Source: Treponema sp. UBA4267 (GTDB taxonomy: Bacteria > Spirochaetota > Spirochaetia > Treponematales > Treponemataceae). Taken from it: a stretch of 46,242 nucleotides of DNA. Under the pieces are notes generated by a model. That model had not been told where the DNA came from, searched no databases, and saw only the letters and a program-made list of their open reading frames with translations. Positions 25,667 to 33,786 of this stretch are shown in pieces. Position numbers and translations under genes: made by a program. Each line of letters starts with the position of its first letter. Position 1 is the stretch's first letter. The stretch is taken from the NCBI GenBank assembly GCA_002395155.1, contig DGWD01000043.1:1-46242 (forward strand). The letters are read 5' to 3'.

Positions 25667-27118
25667 TTATGCCCAATAAGGAATGTACTTTTTATTTTTA
25701 CGAGAATTACTTTCCGGGTCAAATTCTTTTATAAGCCCTTTTTCTAATGTCGCTTTTATGACTCTGGAAACCATTGCGGCATTTTGTTCTTCAATTTTAA
25801 ATCGTTCTCGTAAAGACTGGTTTGACATCTGTTCATTTGAAACATACTTTAGACAGGCATGCTGATAACAGGCTATCATTCGTTCGATATTACTTGTATC
25901 TGACCAGGTTTTATATGAATATAAAGTTACTACAGTTCTATTTTCTTGTACTGCGATTTTTACTGCCGGTAACTGATAAAGTTCATTGTAAAAAATAACC
26001 TTATCCATACCGCTTCCTTTTTCTTCGCAAAAGCGCATGCGTCGCATAAGGTCTGCTAATAAATCGTTTCTTGGTGCATATTCATCTATAAATCTATCAC
26101 TCTGAATTATAGGAATTCCTGGATTAGAAAACTCGATACGGTCACTATAAATTTCTACCATAGGACTGCCTGAAATAAAGAAATCCTGATGGACTATCAT
26201 GTTTGCAACTAATTCACGAATTGCTATTTCTGGATACATTCGTTTGTCCTGACGCAAAATTGTACCAATCTGTTCATTTGCAGGAAGCTGTCCATTAATC
26301 CATTCTACAAGACCTTCCAATCCAACAGCATAACCTTTTGCACCAGTTATCTCTCGAACAGTCTCTAATTTATTATTATTTTTATAACAAATTACTCTTA
26401 TTGCTTTTCGTTTTAAGGAATCAAAATTCTCTAATCTCTTTGCAAATAGAATTGCACCTAGATTTGTTATACTATAATTTTTTTGATTCTTGATTATCAG
26501 TTTTTCTTTTTCAAACCGCTCTATAACTCCATTTTGATCAGTTGGATATGGAATTTGCATTAAATCAAAATATAGCTGTGTATCTAAAAGGTCAAAAACA
26601 TCTGATTTTTCTACATTTTCTTTTGCAATTCCTTCTTCAAAAGTTTGTTCTGGAGTATTTCTCCAAATTTTGGCTTCCTTTTCCGGAAACTCACTTAAGA
26701 ATTTTGTAATAGAATTTACTCGCACATAGGTTTTATTATTGAACGCTACAGGCTGGCGACTTGCTGCGGGAATTTTGTACATTGAAATATGAATATTTTC
26801 AGCATAATCAAATTCTATTGTTTCATAATCTATTCTGGGTGAAATGTGCATTCTAAGCCATATTTCTAATTCATCATTGCCGACTTTTTTTGAAAGTGCA
26901 TGAAAATCTGTTCCTACAATTTTTCTTGTTCCATCTTCGATTCCATAAATCAAATATGCAAAAGGTTTATTATTTAAACAAGCACTATTTGATAGGGCTG
27001 ATATTCGTTCTCCTATCTCTTCTTTTGAATGAAAATTATGTTTATATTCTACCCATTCATTTTCAGGATACTCCTGAGTTATAAATGTCAAAAATTCTTT
27101 TAATTCAATATCTGTCAT
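25667..27118 (-). CDS. Schlafen AlbA-type ATP-binding protein in the RM operon
   Basis: 483 residues. An AlbA_2-like N-terminal domain (VEYKHNFHSKEEIGERIS, AYLIYGIEDGTRKIVG) is followed by a region related to HATPase_c_4/RecG-type proteins (IRELVANMIVHQDF, IYSDRIEFSNPG, EKGSGMDKVIFY) and a winged-helix C-terminus (NEQMSNQSLRERF). Such proteins occur often inside type I RM operons, with unproven roles as regulators or extra defence factors. ATG 27118 has GGAG five bases upstream; a TTG at 27133 is less likely. The start follows an unusual spacer with an inverted repeat and three direct repeats, so it may have its own promoter. Confidence 0.85.
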   Translation of the reverse strand: MTDIELKEFLTFITQEYPENEWVEYKHNFHSKEEIGERISALSNSACLNNKPFAYLIYGIEDGTRKIVGTDFHALSKKVGNDELEIWLRMHISPRIDYETIEFDYAENIHISMYKIPAASRQPVAFNNKTYVRVNSITKFLSEFPEKEAKIWRNTPEQTFEEGIAKENVEKSDVFDLLDTQLYFDLMQIPYPTDQNGVIERFEKEKLIIKNQKNYSITNLGAILFAKRLENFDSLKRKAIRVICYKNNNKLETVREITGAKGYAVGLEGLVEWINGQLPANEQIGTILRQDKRMYPEIAIRELVANMIVHQDFFISGSPMVEIYSDRIEFSNPGIPIIQSDRFIDEYAPRNDLLADLMRRMRFCEEKGSGMDKVIFYNELYQLPAVKIAVQENRTVVTLYSYKTWSDTSNIERMIACYQHACLKYVSNEQMSNQSLRERFKIEEQNAAMVSRVIKATLEKGLIKEFDPESNSRKNKKYIPYWA

Positions 27119-27126
27119 ATGCACTC

Positions 27127-27226
27127 CAGTCAAATAACAGTCAAATAAGAATAAGTTATTTAATTCTTTGTAATATATAGAATTAAATAATTAACTACTA
27201 TAAAAATCAAGCATTCAGTCAAATAA
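27127..27226. repeat. Inverted repeat and three CAGTCAAATAA direct repeats between hsdM and the AlbA-type gene
   Basis: CAGTCAAATAA occurs at 27127-27137 and 27138-27148 in tandem and again at 27216-27226. Between them TTATTTAATTCT (27156-27167) and AGAATTAAATAA (27179-27190) form a perfect 12-bp inverted repeat around 11 bases. A weak minus-strand promoter can also be drawn here. The rest of this 116-bp gap is plain AT-rich sequence. Confidence 0.65.
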
Positions 27227-27234
27227 AACTACAG

Positions 27235-28647
27235 CTATTTTACCTTCTCTAGTTCGTTTACTACATCACGAATCAAATCGGCAGCCATTTCCAGCTGGTC
27301 TATGCAGTCCTGGGCGCTTTCGATTGGGTCGGGAAGGTCTTCGTAGTCCAGGATGCTTTCGTCGCGGATAAGGCCAAGGTCAAGGCTGTTTCCTTTGGCG
27401 GCAATCTGGTCGCGGGTAAAACAGTTCCAGCGTTCATCTTTTACAGACTTACGGTCTTTTGCATTAAAGGCTTTGATGAAATCTTCAAAGTGTTCTTTTT
27501 TGAGCTGGTTGGTTTTTCCAAAGCTTGGCATATTTGTACGTAAATCATAGAACCAGACTTCTTTTGTATTATCTTTATCTTTTGTTCCTCTGGTAAAGAA
27601 GAGAACATTTGTTTTTACACCCTGAGCATAAAAGATACCTGTTGGCAGACGAAGAACGGTATGAAGATTACATTTGTTCATTAAGTCTACACGGATTTTT
27701 TCGCCGTCACCATCTGCAAAAAGAACGTTATCTGGTAGAACTACTGCAGCTCTGGCTTTTCCGTCTGCTTTGAGAGAGCGGTAAATATGCTGTAAAAAGT
27801 TCAACTGTTTGTTGCTTGTAGTGTATGTAAGGTCTGTACGAAGTGCTCGTTCTCCACCTTTCTTTGTTCCGAACGGTGGATTTGTAAGAACTACATCATA
27901 GCCTTTCATTTCCATTCCGATTGAACTTAAGGTATCGCCAAGTGTAATTTTTCCGTTTATGTCGTGAAGGTATGCATTCATAAGAGCAAGACGATGTGTA
28001 TCGTGCACAAGTTCTGTTCCTGTAAAAGCTTCTTTATCTTCAAACTCCTGCTGTTCGCTGGTACAGTTTATAAGACCATTATTGTTATCGAGAACATATT
28101 TGTGAGCAGCAATCATAAACCCAAAAGTTCCGCAGGCAGGGTCATTACATTTTTCACCTAACTGTGGTTTTACAAGTTCTGTCATTACATCAATCAAAAC
28201 ACGAGGTGTAAAATACTGACCGGCTCCGCTCTTTTTTTCTGTAGCATTTTTTTCCAGTAAGCCTTCGTAAAGATCTCCCAAACCTTCATCTTTTGCAGAA
28301 AACCAGTCTAAGGCATCAATTGATTTTATAATCTTTTCAAGATTTTTTGGTTCATCTATAGATGTCTGACTTCCTGCATAAATTTCGAGAACACGACCTT
28401 TTGATTTTGTTCCAAGATGATCTAGAAGTTCTTTATAAAAATCTTTGAGGGCAATTCCGTCTTTTGCAACAAGCTTTGCCCAACGATATTTTTCTGGTAT
28501 CTGATCTTCTGCTCCAGGTATTTCTGAGCACATCTTTAAGAAAAGAATGTATGTGAGTTCATTAAGATAATTCTGATAGGTAATTCCGTCATCTCTGAGA
28601 ACATTACAAAGATTCCAGAGTTTGCTTACGATTTCTTGTGTTGTCAT
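27235..28647 (-). CDS. hsdM: Type I restriction-modification DNA adenine methyltransferase
   Basis: 470 residues. An N-terminal HsdM bundle (EIVSKLWNLCNVLRDDGITY) precedes the N6-adenine methylase core. The SAM-binding motif is DPACGTFGFMI near 168 and the catalytic NPPFGTKKGG near 256. A C-terminal helix region binds HsdS. It methylates adenine in the HsdS-defined site to protect host DNA. It starts 17 bp after hsdR, in the unusual order hsdR-hsdM-(AlbA)-hsdS. The ribosome site is weak (AGGA, distant). Confidence 0.95.
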   Translation of the reverse strand: MTTQEIVSKLWNLCNVLRDDGITYQNYLNELTYILFLKMCSEIPGAEDQIPEKYRWAKLVAKDGIALKDFYKELLDHLGTKSKGRVLEIYAGSQTSIDEPKNLEKIIKSIDALDWFSAKDEGLGDLYEGLLEKNATEKKSGAGQYFTPRVLIDVMTELVKPQLGEKCNDPACGTFGFMIAAHKYVLDNNNGLINCTSEQQEFEDKEAFTGTELVHDTHRLALMNAYLHDINGKITLGDTLSSIGMEMKGYDVVLTNPPFGTKKGGERALRTDLTYTTSNKQLNFLQHIYRSLKADGKARAAVVLPDNVLFADGDGEKIRVDLMNKCNLHTVLRLPTGIFYAQGVKTNVLFFTRGTKDKDNTKEVWFYDLRTNMPSFGKTNQLKKEHFEDFIKAFNAKDRKSVKDERWNCFTRDQIAAKGNSLDLGLIRDESILDYEDLPDPIESAQDCIDQLEMAADLIRDVVNELEKVK

Positions 28648-28664
28648 TTTTTTATAATCCTATT

Positions 28665-31600
28665 TTATGCAATATCTTCATAAAGATAAATATTTAATTC
28701 GTTTATTAATGCTTTTAACTGGAAATTAAATTCCTTATCTATTCGCTTAAATCCACCTTTGTTTCTGAAGATAACTTCGGAATCAAAGATTGATTCATCG
28801 ATTGTATTTTCTACCATCAGGTTAGATTCAATAATTGCGAGCCAATGCTGTTCTACAGGATTAAAGTTATGATTAGTTTTTAATTTCTGGAAAGCTCTGT
28901 GTATTCTTTCTTCGTGATTTAAAAGAGGAGAACCTACTGCATAGCGGCGGATTATGTTAATAATATCAACCGTCATGTCTGCATTTGTTGCGTTATTGAT
29001 TGCAGTATTCAAACTGTTGAGATCATATCCTTCGTTTGCAAGTTGAACACATAGAGATTTAAGCGAAGCACGAGTAAGGCTTGCCGGCTTTGTGCATACA
29101 ATATTCAGTGCTGTAATTTTGTCTTTATTATCCTGAATGAAGGTTGAAAACTCTTCCAGATAATCTTCCGGCTTTTTGAGATTATGTTTTCCATAACCTC
29201 TTGTAACTTGTACATCACCATCATCTGTATCATCGATTATGATTTTCTTTGCGAGAGGTTTATCGTCATCAATAATCTTAAACAGTTTTTCATCTTTTAT
29301 GATTTGAGTTTGTGCGTCTGTTGGTGACAAAGTAAGAAGATTTTTGATATATGAATTTACAGTTTCTCCACCTGAAAGAGTTTTGAAATCTGAAACTGCT
29401 TTATCTGTAAGAATATTTTTCTTTCTCTGTAATTTTGCTACAAGCTGATTTACCTGGAACTGAACAACTGTTGGATCTGTAGTGGTTTTAAGAGAGTCAA
29501 CAAGTTCTGTAATCCTTATCTTTGGCTGCTGAACAACCGGCTTCATGTTGATTACTTCTTTAAGTGCATCGTAGATTCCAACCGGATCATAAATAAAGAA
29601 CTTCTCTTTATGAATTTCTGGGCAAAGTCTGGTTGCACGGCCAAGCATCTGTTCAAAAAGAATACGCGATTTAACACAGCGCATGAATACAAGATTTGTG
29701 ATTGATGGAACATCAATACCTGTAGTCAGCAAATCTACTGTAACAACAACACTAGGATAAGATTCATTCTTAAAAGACTTTATAAGGTCTTCAATTTTCT
29801 TTTGATTTCCACCGCCAGCAGCACCTGTAATCTTCATTACTGCATTTTCTGGAATACCTTTCTGCTGACAGATATTTTTAAGAACATCAACTATTGTATC
29901 TGCATGAGCGTCGTTCACAGCAAAGATAAGAGTTTTTCCAAAGGTATCCGGTGAATCGAGCATTATGTATTTTTCAGTAAGCTCTTCAAAAACCTTTTTA
30001 TTGAAATCTGGAACAACAATCTGGTCATTGAATTTTTCTACATCGTAATCTAATTCATCTGGGAGAACAGCCTCGTTTACAATTTCCTGAGTGTTTGGGT
30101 CATATTTTGGAACTATTTCACCAGCCTTAAAGTGAATGCCTTCTCGACTCTTTGTTGTAGAAAGCATGAACGGTGCATCATGGTCGCAAAGATATCCTTC
30201 ATAAACTGCACGGCGGTAAGAATAAGTATAAATAGGCTCTCCAAAAATCTGAGTTGTCTGCAAGGCTGGAGTTGCTGTAAATCCAATCTTTACTGCATCA
30301 AAATACTCTATAATGTTTCTATATTTACTCTGATAATCTAACTGGTCGCGGAAAACAATTTCTTCATCAGCCATCTCTTTATCGAGAATATAACCACGAT
30401 GTGCTTCATCAATAATGACAAGGTCAAAATCTGTTACAGCTGGCATGCGGTCTGTTTCGTTATACAAAATGCGCTGTACCATTCCCTGAACTGTAGAAAT
30501 CTGAAGTTTTGTTTCCTTGTCTATTGTGCGTTCATCAAGATTCTTAATGTTATAGATATCTGTAAGCGGCTGGAGTTGATCAAGTTTTACTTCGCTGAAA
30601 ACATCAAATGCCTGTTTTCCAAGAGAGTTTCGGTCTACAAGAAGAAGGATTCTTTTAAAACGTTTCGACTTTAAGAAGCGATAAATAAGTGCCAGAAATG
30701 TTCGGGTTTTTCCTGTTCCTGTTGCCATTGCAAGAAGCATCTGCTTTTTACCTTCTGCAAGTGCCTTATCTACAGCATGTATTGCTTCTATCTGATATTC
30801 ACGAAGAGAAAGTCCGTCTTTATTTCTGAGGAAATCATCATCATCAATTACTATTTCTTGTGTTGCTTTTTCATCTTTTTCAAGAAGTTCTGAAATTCCT
30901 ATTGGACTCATCCAGCCCTGTAATGCTCGAGGTGCCTGTGTTGGATATCTGAAATCTATAAACCAGATTCCAGATTTTGTTTCAAGCTGCTTTAGATATG
31001 GACGTCCATTTGTAGCAAAGGCGAGAGGAACTTTATATTCTTTGTTGATTCCCCAGTTTCCTGTTGTATATATTTCATCATCTTTCTTAATAAGACTTGA
31101 GTATTCTTTACACTGTCCATCGATTACGCATGGGATGTCTTTATGCTGGGCTTTTGCTTCAATTACGGCAACAAGCTTTTCACCAATAAAGAGAGCATAA
31201 TCTGCATATCCGTGATTATAGATTTTTGAATCTGTCTGCCACTCGGCGATGGCCATGTTATGACCTTTCTGAGGTTTTGTTCCAAAGAGTTTTTGATTCA
31301 AAACATTTGTATCACATTCCCATCCAACTTTTCTAAGCTGTTCATCTATGAGTTCGCGGGTTTCTGCTTCAGTAAGAGGGCGAGCCCTATTTGCTTTAAA
31401 CGAACGATTTCGACGTAATTCGATTTTTATTTTTGGAGCTGCAGCAGCTGTTTCTTTTGCAATTTCAATAAGTTTGTTTTCTGATTCTTCTTCGGTCTGT
31501 TCCTGAGCAGTAAAATCTTTAGGCTGCTTAAGTTTTATAATTACTTTCTTTTTTGCAACAGGAGCCAAATCTTTTGGTAAAACATATTCTTTAGATGCCT

Positions 31601-31994
31601 GATTTTCTTTTGAACCATAGGTCTCCGCAAACCAGAAACACAAACTATATGAAATAGGAAGAAGTTGTTCTACGAGGATAGATGAATCTAAATCTTCGTG
31701 AACCGCCTCGTTTCCTATTTTGCGAAGACGCGTAAATGATTTTGCTAAGAGGTTATTTATAATGCCATAATCTTGTAAATAATGAATTCTTGATGCCTGA
31801 GGTATATCAGAAATTGAACCTGTAGGAATTGGGATAGCATCATATTCATAAATAAGAGAAGTGATTGTTTCGCCGATTTTTCGAATTTTATAAAGAGCAC
31901 TGTTAGGATCTGTGTAACAATAACTTTCTGCAAGTTTACCTAACTTAGTGAGAACGGGAAATTCTTTTTCGAAGCAATCAAACGATGATGACAT
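28665..31994 (-). CDS. hsdR: Type I restriction endonuclease/translocase subunit
   Basis: 1109 residues. The first ~130 residues look like a DUF4145 domain (SALYKIRKIGETITSLIYEY, LRKIGNEAVHED). A restriction-nuclease domain follows, with YADYALFIGEKLVAVIEAKA supplying the PD-(D/E)xK core near 265. The SF2 motor comes next, with Walker A MATGTGKTRTF near 425, DEAH near 530, FTATPAL and MLGRATRLCPEI. The C-terminus binds HsdM. It translocates and cuts unmethylated DNA. It is the first gene of the island operon. TATAAT with an extended TG ends 6 bases before ATG and no ribosome site is seen, so the mRNA is probably leaderless. Confidence 0.95.
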   Translation of the reverse strand: MSSSFDCFEKEFPVLTKLGKLAESYCYTDPNSALYKIRKIGETITSLIYEYDAIPIPTGSISDIPQASRIHYLQDYGIINNLLAKSFTRLRKIGNEAVHEDLDSSILVEQLLPISYSLCFWFAETYGSKENQASKEYVLPKDLAPVAKKKVIIKLKQPKDFTAQEQTEEESENKLIEIAKETAAAAPKIKIELRRNRSFKANRARPLTEAETRELIDEQLRKVGWECDTNVLNQKLFGTKPQKGHNMAIAEWQTDSKIYNHGYADYALFIGEKLVAVIEAKAQHKDIPCVIDGQCKEYSSLIKKDDEIYTTGNWGINKEYKVPLAFATNGRPYLKQLETKSGIWFIDFRYPTQAPRALQGWMSPIGISELLEKDEKATQEIVIDDDDFLRNKDGLSLREYQIEAIHAVDKALAEGKKQMLLAMATGTGKTRTFLALIYRFLKSKRFKRILLLVDRNSLGKQAFDVFSEVKLDQLQPLTDIYNIKNLDERTIDKETKLQISTVQGMVQRILYNETDRMPAVTDFDLVIIDEAHRGYILDKEMADEEIVFRDQLDYQSKYRNIIEYFDAVKIGFTATPALQTTQIFGEPIYTYSYRRAVYEGYLCDHDAPFMLSTTKSREGIHFKAGEIVPKYDPNTQEIVNEAVLPDELDYDVEKFNDQIVVPDFNKKVFEELTEKYIMLDSPDTFGKTLIFAVNDAHADTIVDVLKNICQQKGIPENAVMKITGAAGGGNQKKIEDLIKSFKNESYPSVVVTVDLLTTGIDVPSITNLVFMRCVKSRILFEQMLGRATRLCPEIHKEKFFIYDPVGIYDALKEVINMKPVVQQPKIRITELVDSLKTTTDPTVVQFQVNQLVAKLQRKKNILTDKAVSDFKTLSGGETVNSYIKNLLTLSPTDAQTQIIKDEKLFKIIDDDKPLAKKIIIDDTDDGDVQVTRGYGKHNLKKPEDYLEEFSTFIQDNKDKITALNIVCTKPASLTRASLKSLCVQLANEGYDLNSLNTAINNATNADMTVDIINIIRRYAVGSPLLNHEERIHRAFQKLKTNHNFNPVEQHWLAIIESNLMVENTIDESIFDSEVIFRNKGGFKRIDKEFNFQLKALINELNIYLYEDIA

Positions 31995-32000
31995 ATTTTA

Positions 32001-32006
32001 ATTATA
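32001..32006 (-). promoter_or_regulatory. Extended -10 of the hsdR operon (leaderless)
   Basis: TGTTATAAT on the minus strand, 6 bases before ATG 31994. A CTTACA at -35 with a 17-base spacer gives weak support. Confidence 0.5.
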
Positions 32007-32049
32007 ACACAGAAAAATTGAGTTGTAAGTTGTTAGTTTCTCATAAGTC

Positions 32050-32078
32050 TTAAACAAATCTGCCAACTATTGTATAAT
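32050..32078 (+). promoter_or_regulatory. proC promoter
   Basis: TTAAAC (32050-32055), 17-base spacer, TATAAT (32073-32078), 30 bases before ATG. Confidence 0.7.
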
Positions 32079-32108
32079 CACCCTATAAATAAAACTTCGA
32101 GGTGCTTT

Positions 32109-32897
32109 ATGAAAATCGGATGTATTGGAACTGGAGCTATGGGTGGAGCAATTATGCGTGCCATCTGTAAAAAATATGATGTTAAAAATATCAAAGTAAC
32201 TGACAAAAATGTTGAACTTGGAAAAGCCTTTGCAAATGAAACTGGAGCAACTTTTGTTTCAACAAACAAAGAAGTTTTAGATGCAGATTATATTTTCCTG
32301 GCTGTAAAACCTCAGTTCTTATCAGATGTTTTTGCAGAAATTGCAGGAATTATTCCTACAAATGCAGTTGTAATTTCAATGGCTGCCGGAGTAAAACTTG
32401 AAAAGCTTGAAAACTGGGCACCAAAAGCAAGATTTGTCCGCATGATGCCAAATGTTTGTGCACAAATTGGTCAAGCAATGACCGCCATCACTTATAAAGA
32501 CAATATCAAGGCTGAAGAAGCTGCTACCGTAAAAGAAATTTTGTCTTCAGCTGGAAAGGTTGAACAGGTTCCTGAAAAACTGATGGATTGTGTAACTGCC
32601 GTTTCCGGTTCTGGACCTGCTTTTGTATTTATGTTCATTGAAGCTTTAGCAGATGCAGCAGTTCGCTGTGGAATGCCACGCTCTCAGGCCTACACCTATG
32701 CAGCACAGACTGTTTACGGTTCAGCAGGAATGGTTTTGGAAAATGGACAACATCCTGCCGTTCTAAAAGATATGGTTTGTTCACCAGCAGGAACAACTAT
32801 TGAAGGAGTTGCCGCTCTTGAAAAGAACAACTTCCGTAATGCAGTAATTGAAGCCGTTACAGCTGCCTGTGATCGTTCTATTGCTTTAGGAAAGTAA
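32109..32897 (+). CDS. proC: Pyrroline-5-carboxylate reductase
   Basis: 262 residues, the normal ProC length. NADPH-binding MKIGCIGTGAMGGAI at the N-terminus, VKPQFL and VRMMPNVCAQIGQAMTA in the middle, and the family signature VSGSGPAFVFMFIEALADA near residue 165. It makes L-proline from pyrroline-5-carboxylate, completing the pathway begun by ProB and ProA. ATG 32109 has GAGGTG a few bases upstream; the longer frame from 32070 would begin inside the promoter. The 3' end overlaps the convergent DUF218 gene by 12 bp. Confidence 0.95.
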   Translation: MKIGCIGTGAMGGAIMRAICKKYDVKNIKVTDKNVELGKAFANETGATFVSTNKEVLDADYIFLAVKPQFLSDVFAEIAGIIPTNAVVISMAAGVKLEKLENWAPKARFVRMMPNVCAQIGQAMTAITYKDNIKAEEAATVKEILSSAGKVEQVPEKLMDCVTAVSGSGPAFVFMFIEALADAAVRCGMPRSQAYTYAAQTVYGSAGMVLENGQHPAVLKDMVCSPAGTTIEGVAALEKNNFRNAVIEAVTAACDRSIALGK

Positions 32898-33710
32898 TGA
32901 TTCCGGTTGTCCGGTCAACAAAATCCTAAGGTTAAGTTTGATATAGGCACATATTTCTCTTAGATAGTTGTGGGGAATTGAAATTGCAGGACACTTTGCA
33001 GCAATTCCCTTCACATTTTTAAAGCCCATTCTTTTTGCTAAACGTTGTGCTCTACGTAAATGAAAACCGTTTGTTACAATTACAAAATCCTTTTCTAAAA
33101 TTTGCTCTTTCGAAAGACCTGTTTCTTCTGCCAAAAGCTTACAAGATAATTGAAAATTTTGAATTGTATCCTGGGCCTGATCTTCTACTAAAACTCTATC
33201 TTCATCAATTCCCGAACGTACTAATTGGCGTTTGATTTCTGGAGCTTCGGCGAAAGGCAGCCATTTTAAAGTTCCCCCAGTTACAACACAAATAGTTTGT
33301 TCATGAAGTTTAAGATATTCTGCAGCTTTGTTTACACGATTTAAAACCGCCTTTGGAAGTTTACCATCTTTATCAATTCCGCCCCCAAGTAAAATTACAC
33401 AATCTGCTTCATCATCCATACTTGTAATTTTTGGATTAAGAATAAAGCAGAGATTTACAATTGAAATGAGCAGAATTAAGGGAGTTATACTAACGATTGT
33501 TAGTTTTACCCATTTCTTTAAAATTGACCAGAAGGAATGCCCTGTTTTGCGTCGGTAAATACCAAGAAAAATCAATAAAGCACCCATAGCAAGCCAAATA
33601 TGGGTAAAAGAAGTTAAATTATCCAGAAATGTTCCAGGATTACTTATGATTAAAATAAAATCGTAAAAAACAAAAATGGCACCAATTACAATTAAAAAGA
33701 TAGAAAACAT
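32886..33710 (-). CDS. DUF218 (YdcF/ElyC-like) membrane protein
   Basis: 274 residues. Three or so hydrophobic segments lie in the first ~100 residues (FSIFLIVIGAIFVFYDF and WLAMGALLIFLGIYR). The DUF218 domain starts at CVILLGGGIDKDGKLPKA and includes CVVTGGTLKW, VLVEDQAQDTIQN and VTNGFHLRRAQRL. Relatives act in envelope or undecaprenyl-phosphate metabolism, but the reaction is not settled. ATG 33710 is preferred over TTG 33716. No ribosome site is present and a TATATT box ends 6 bases upstream, a further leaderless candidate. Confidence 0.85.
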   Translation of the reverse strand: MFSIFLIVIGAIFVFYDFILIISNPGTFLDNLTSFTHIWLAMGALLIFLGIYRRKTGHSFWSILKKWVKLTIVSITPLILLISIVNLCFILNPKITSMDDEADCVILLGGGIDKDGKLPKAVLNRVNKAAEYLKLHEQTICVVTGGTLKWLPFAEAPEIKRQLVRSGIDEDRVLVEDQAQDTIQNFQLSCKLLAEETGLSKEQILEKDFVIVTNGFHLRRAQRLAKRMGFKNVKGIAAKCPAISIPHNYLREICAYIKLNLRILLTGQPESLLS

Positions 33711-33739
33711 AATCAAAATATACAGGGTTTGGAAAAATT

Positions 33740-33786
33740 AAAAAAGACCAGATGATAAAGGGAAAAGCCTACTTTTCTCCATCATC
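33740..33786 (-). terminator. hrpB terminator
   Basis: On the minus strand GATGATGGAGAAAAG (33786-33772) pairs imperfectly with CTTTTCCCTTTATCATC (33767-33751), followed by TGGTC and six T. The first arm overlaps the last codons of hrpB. Confidence 0.65.
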
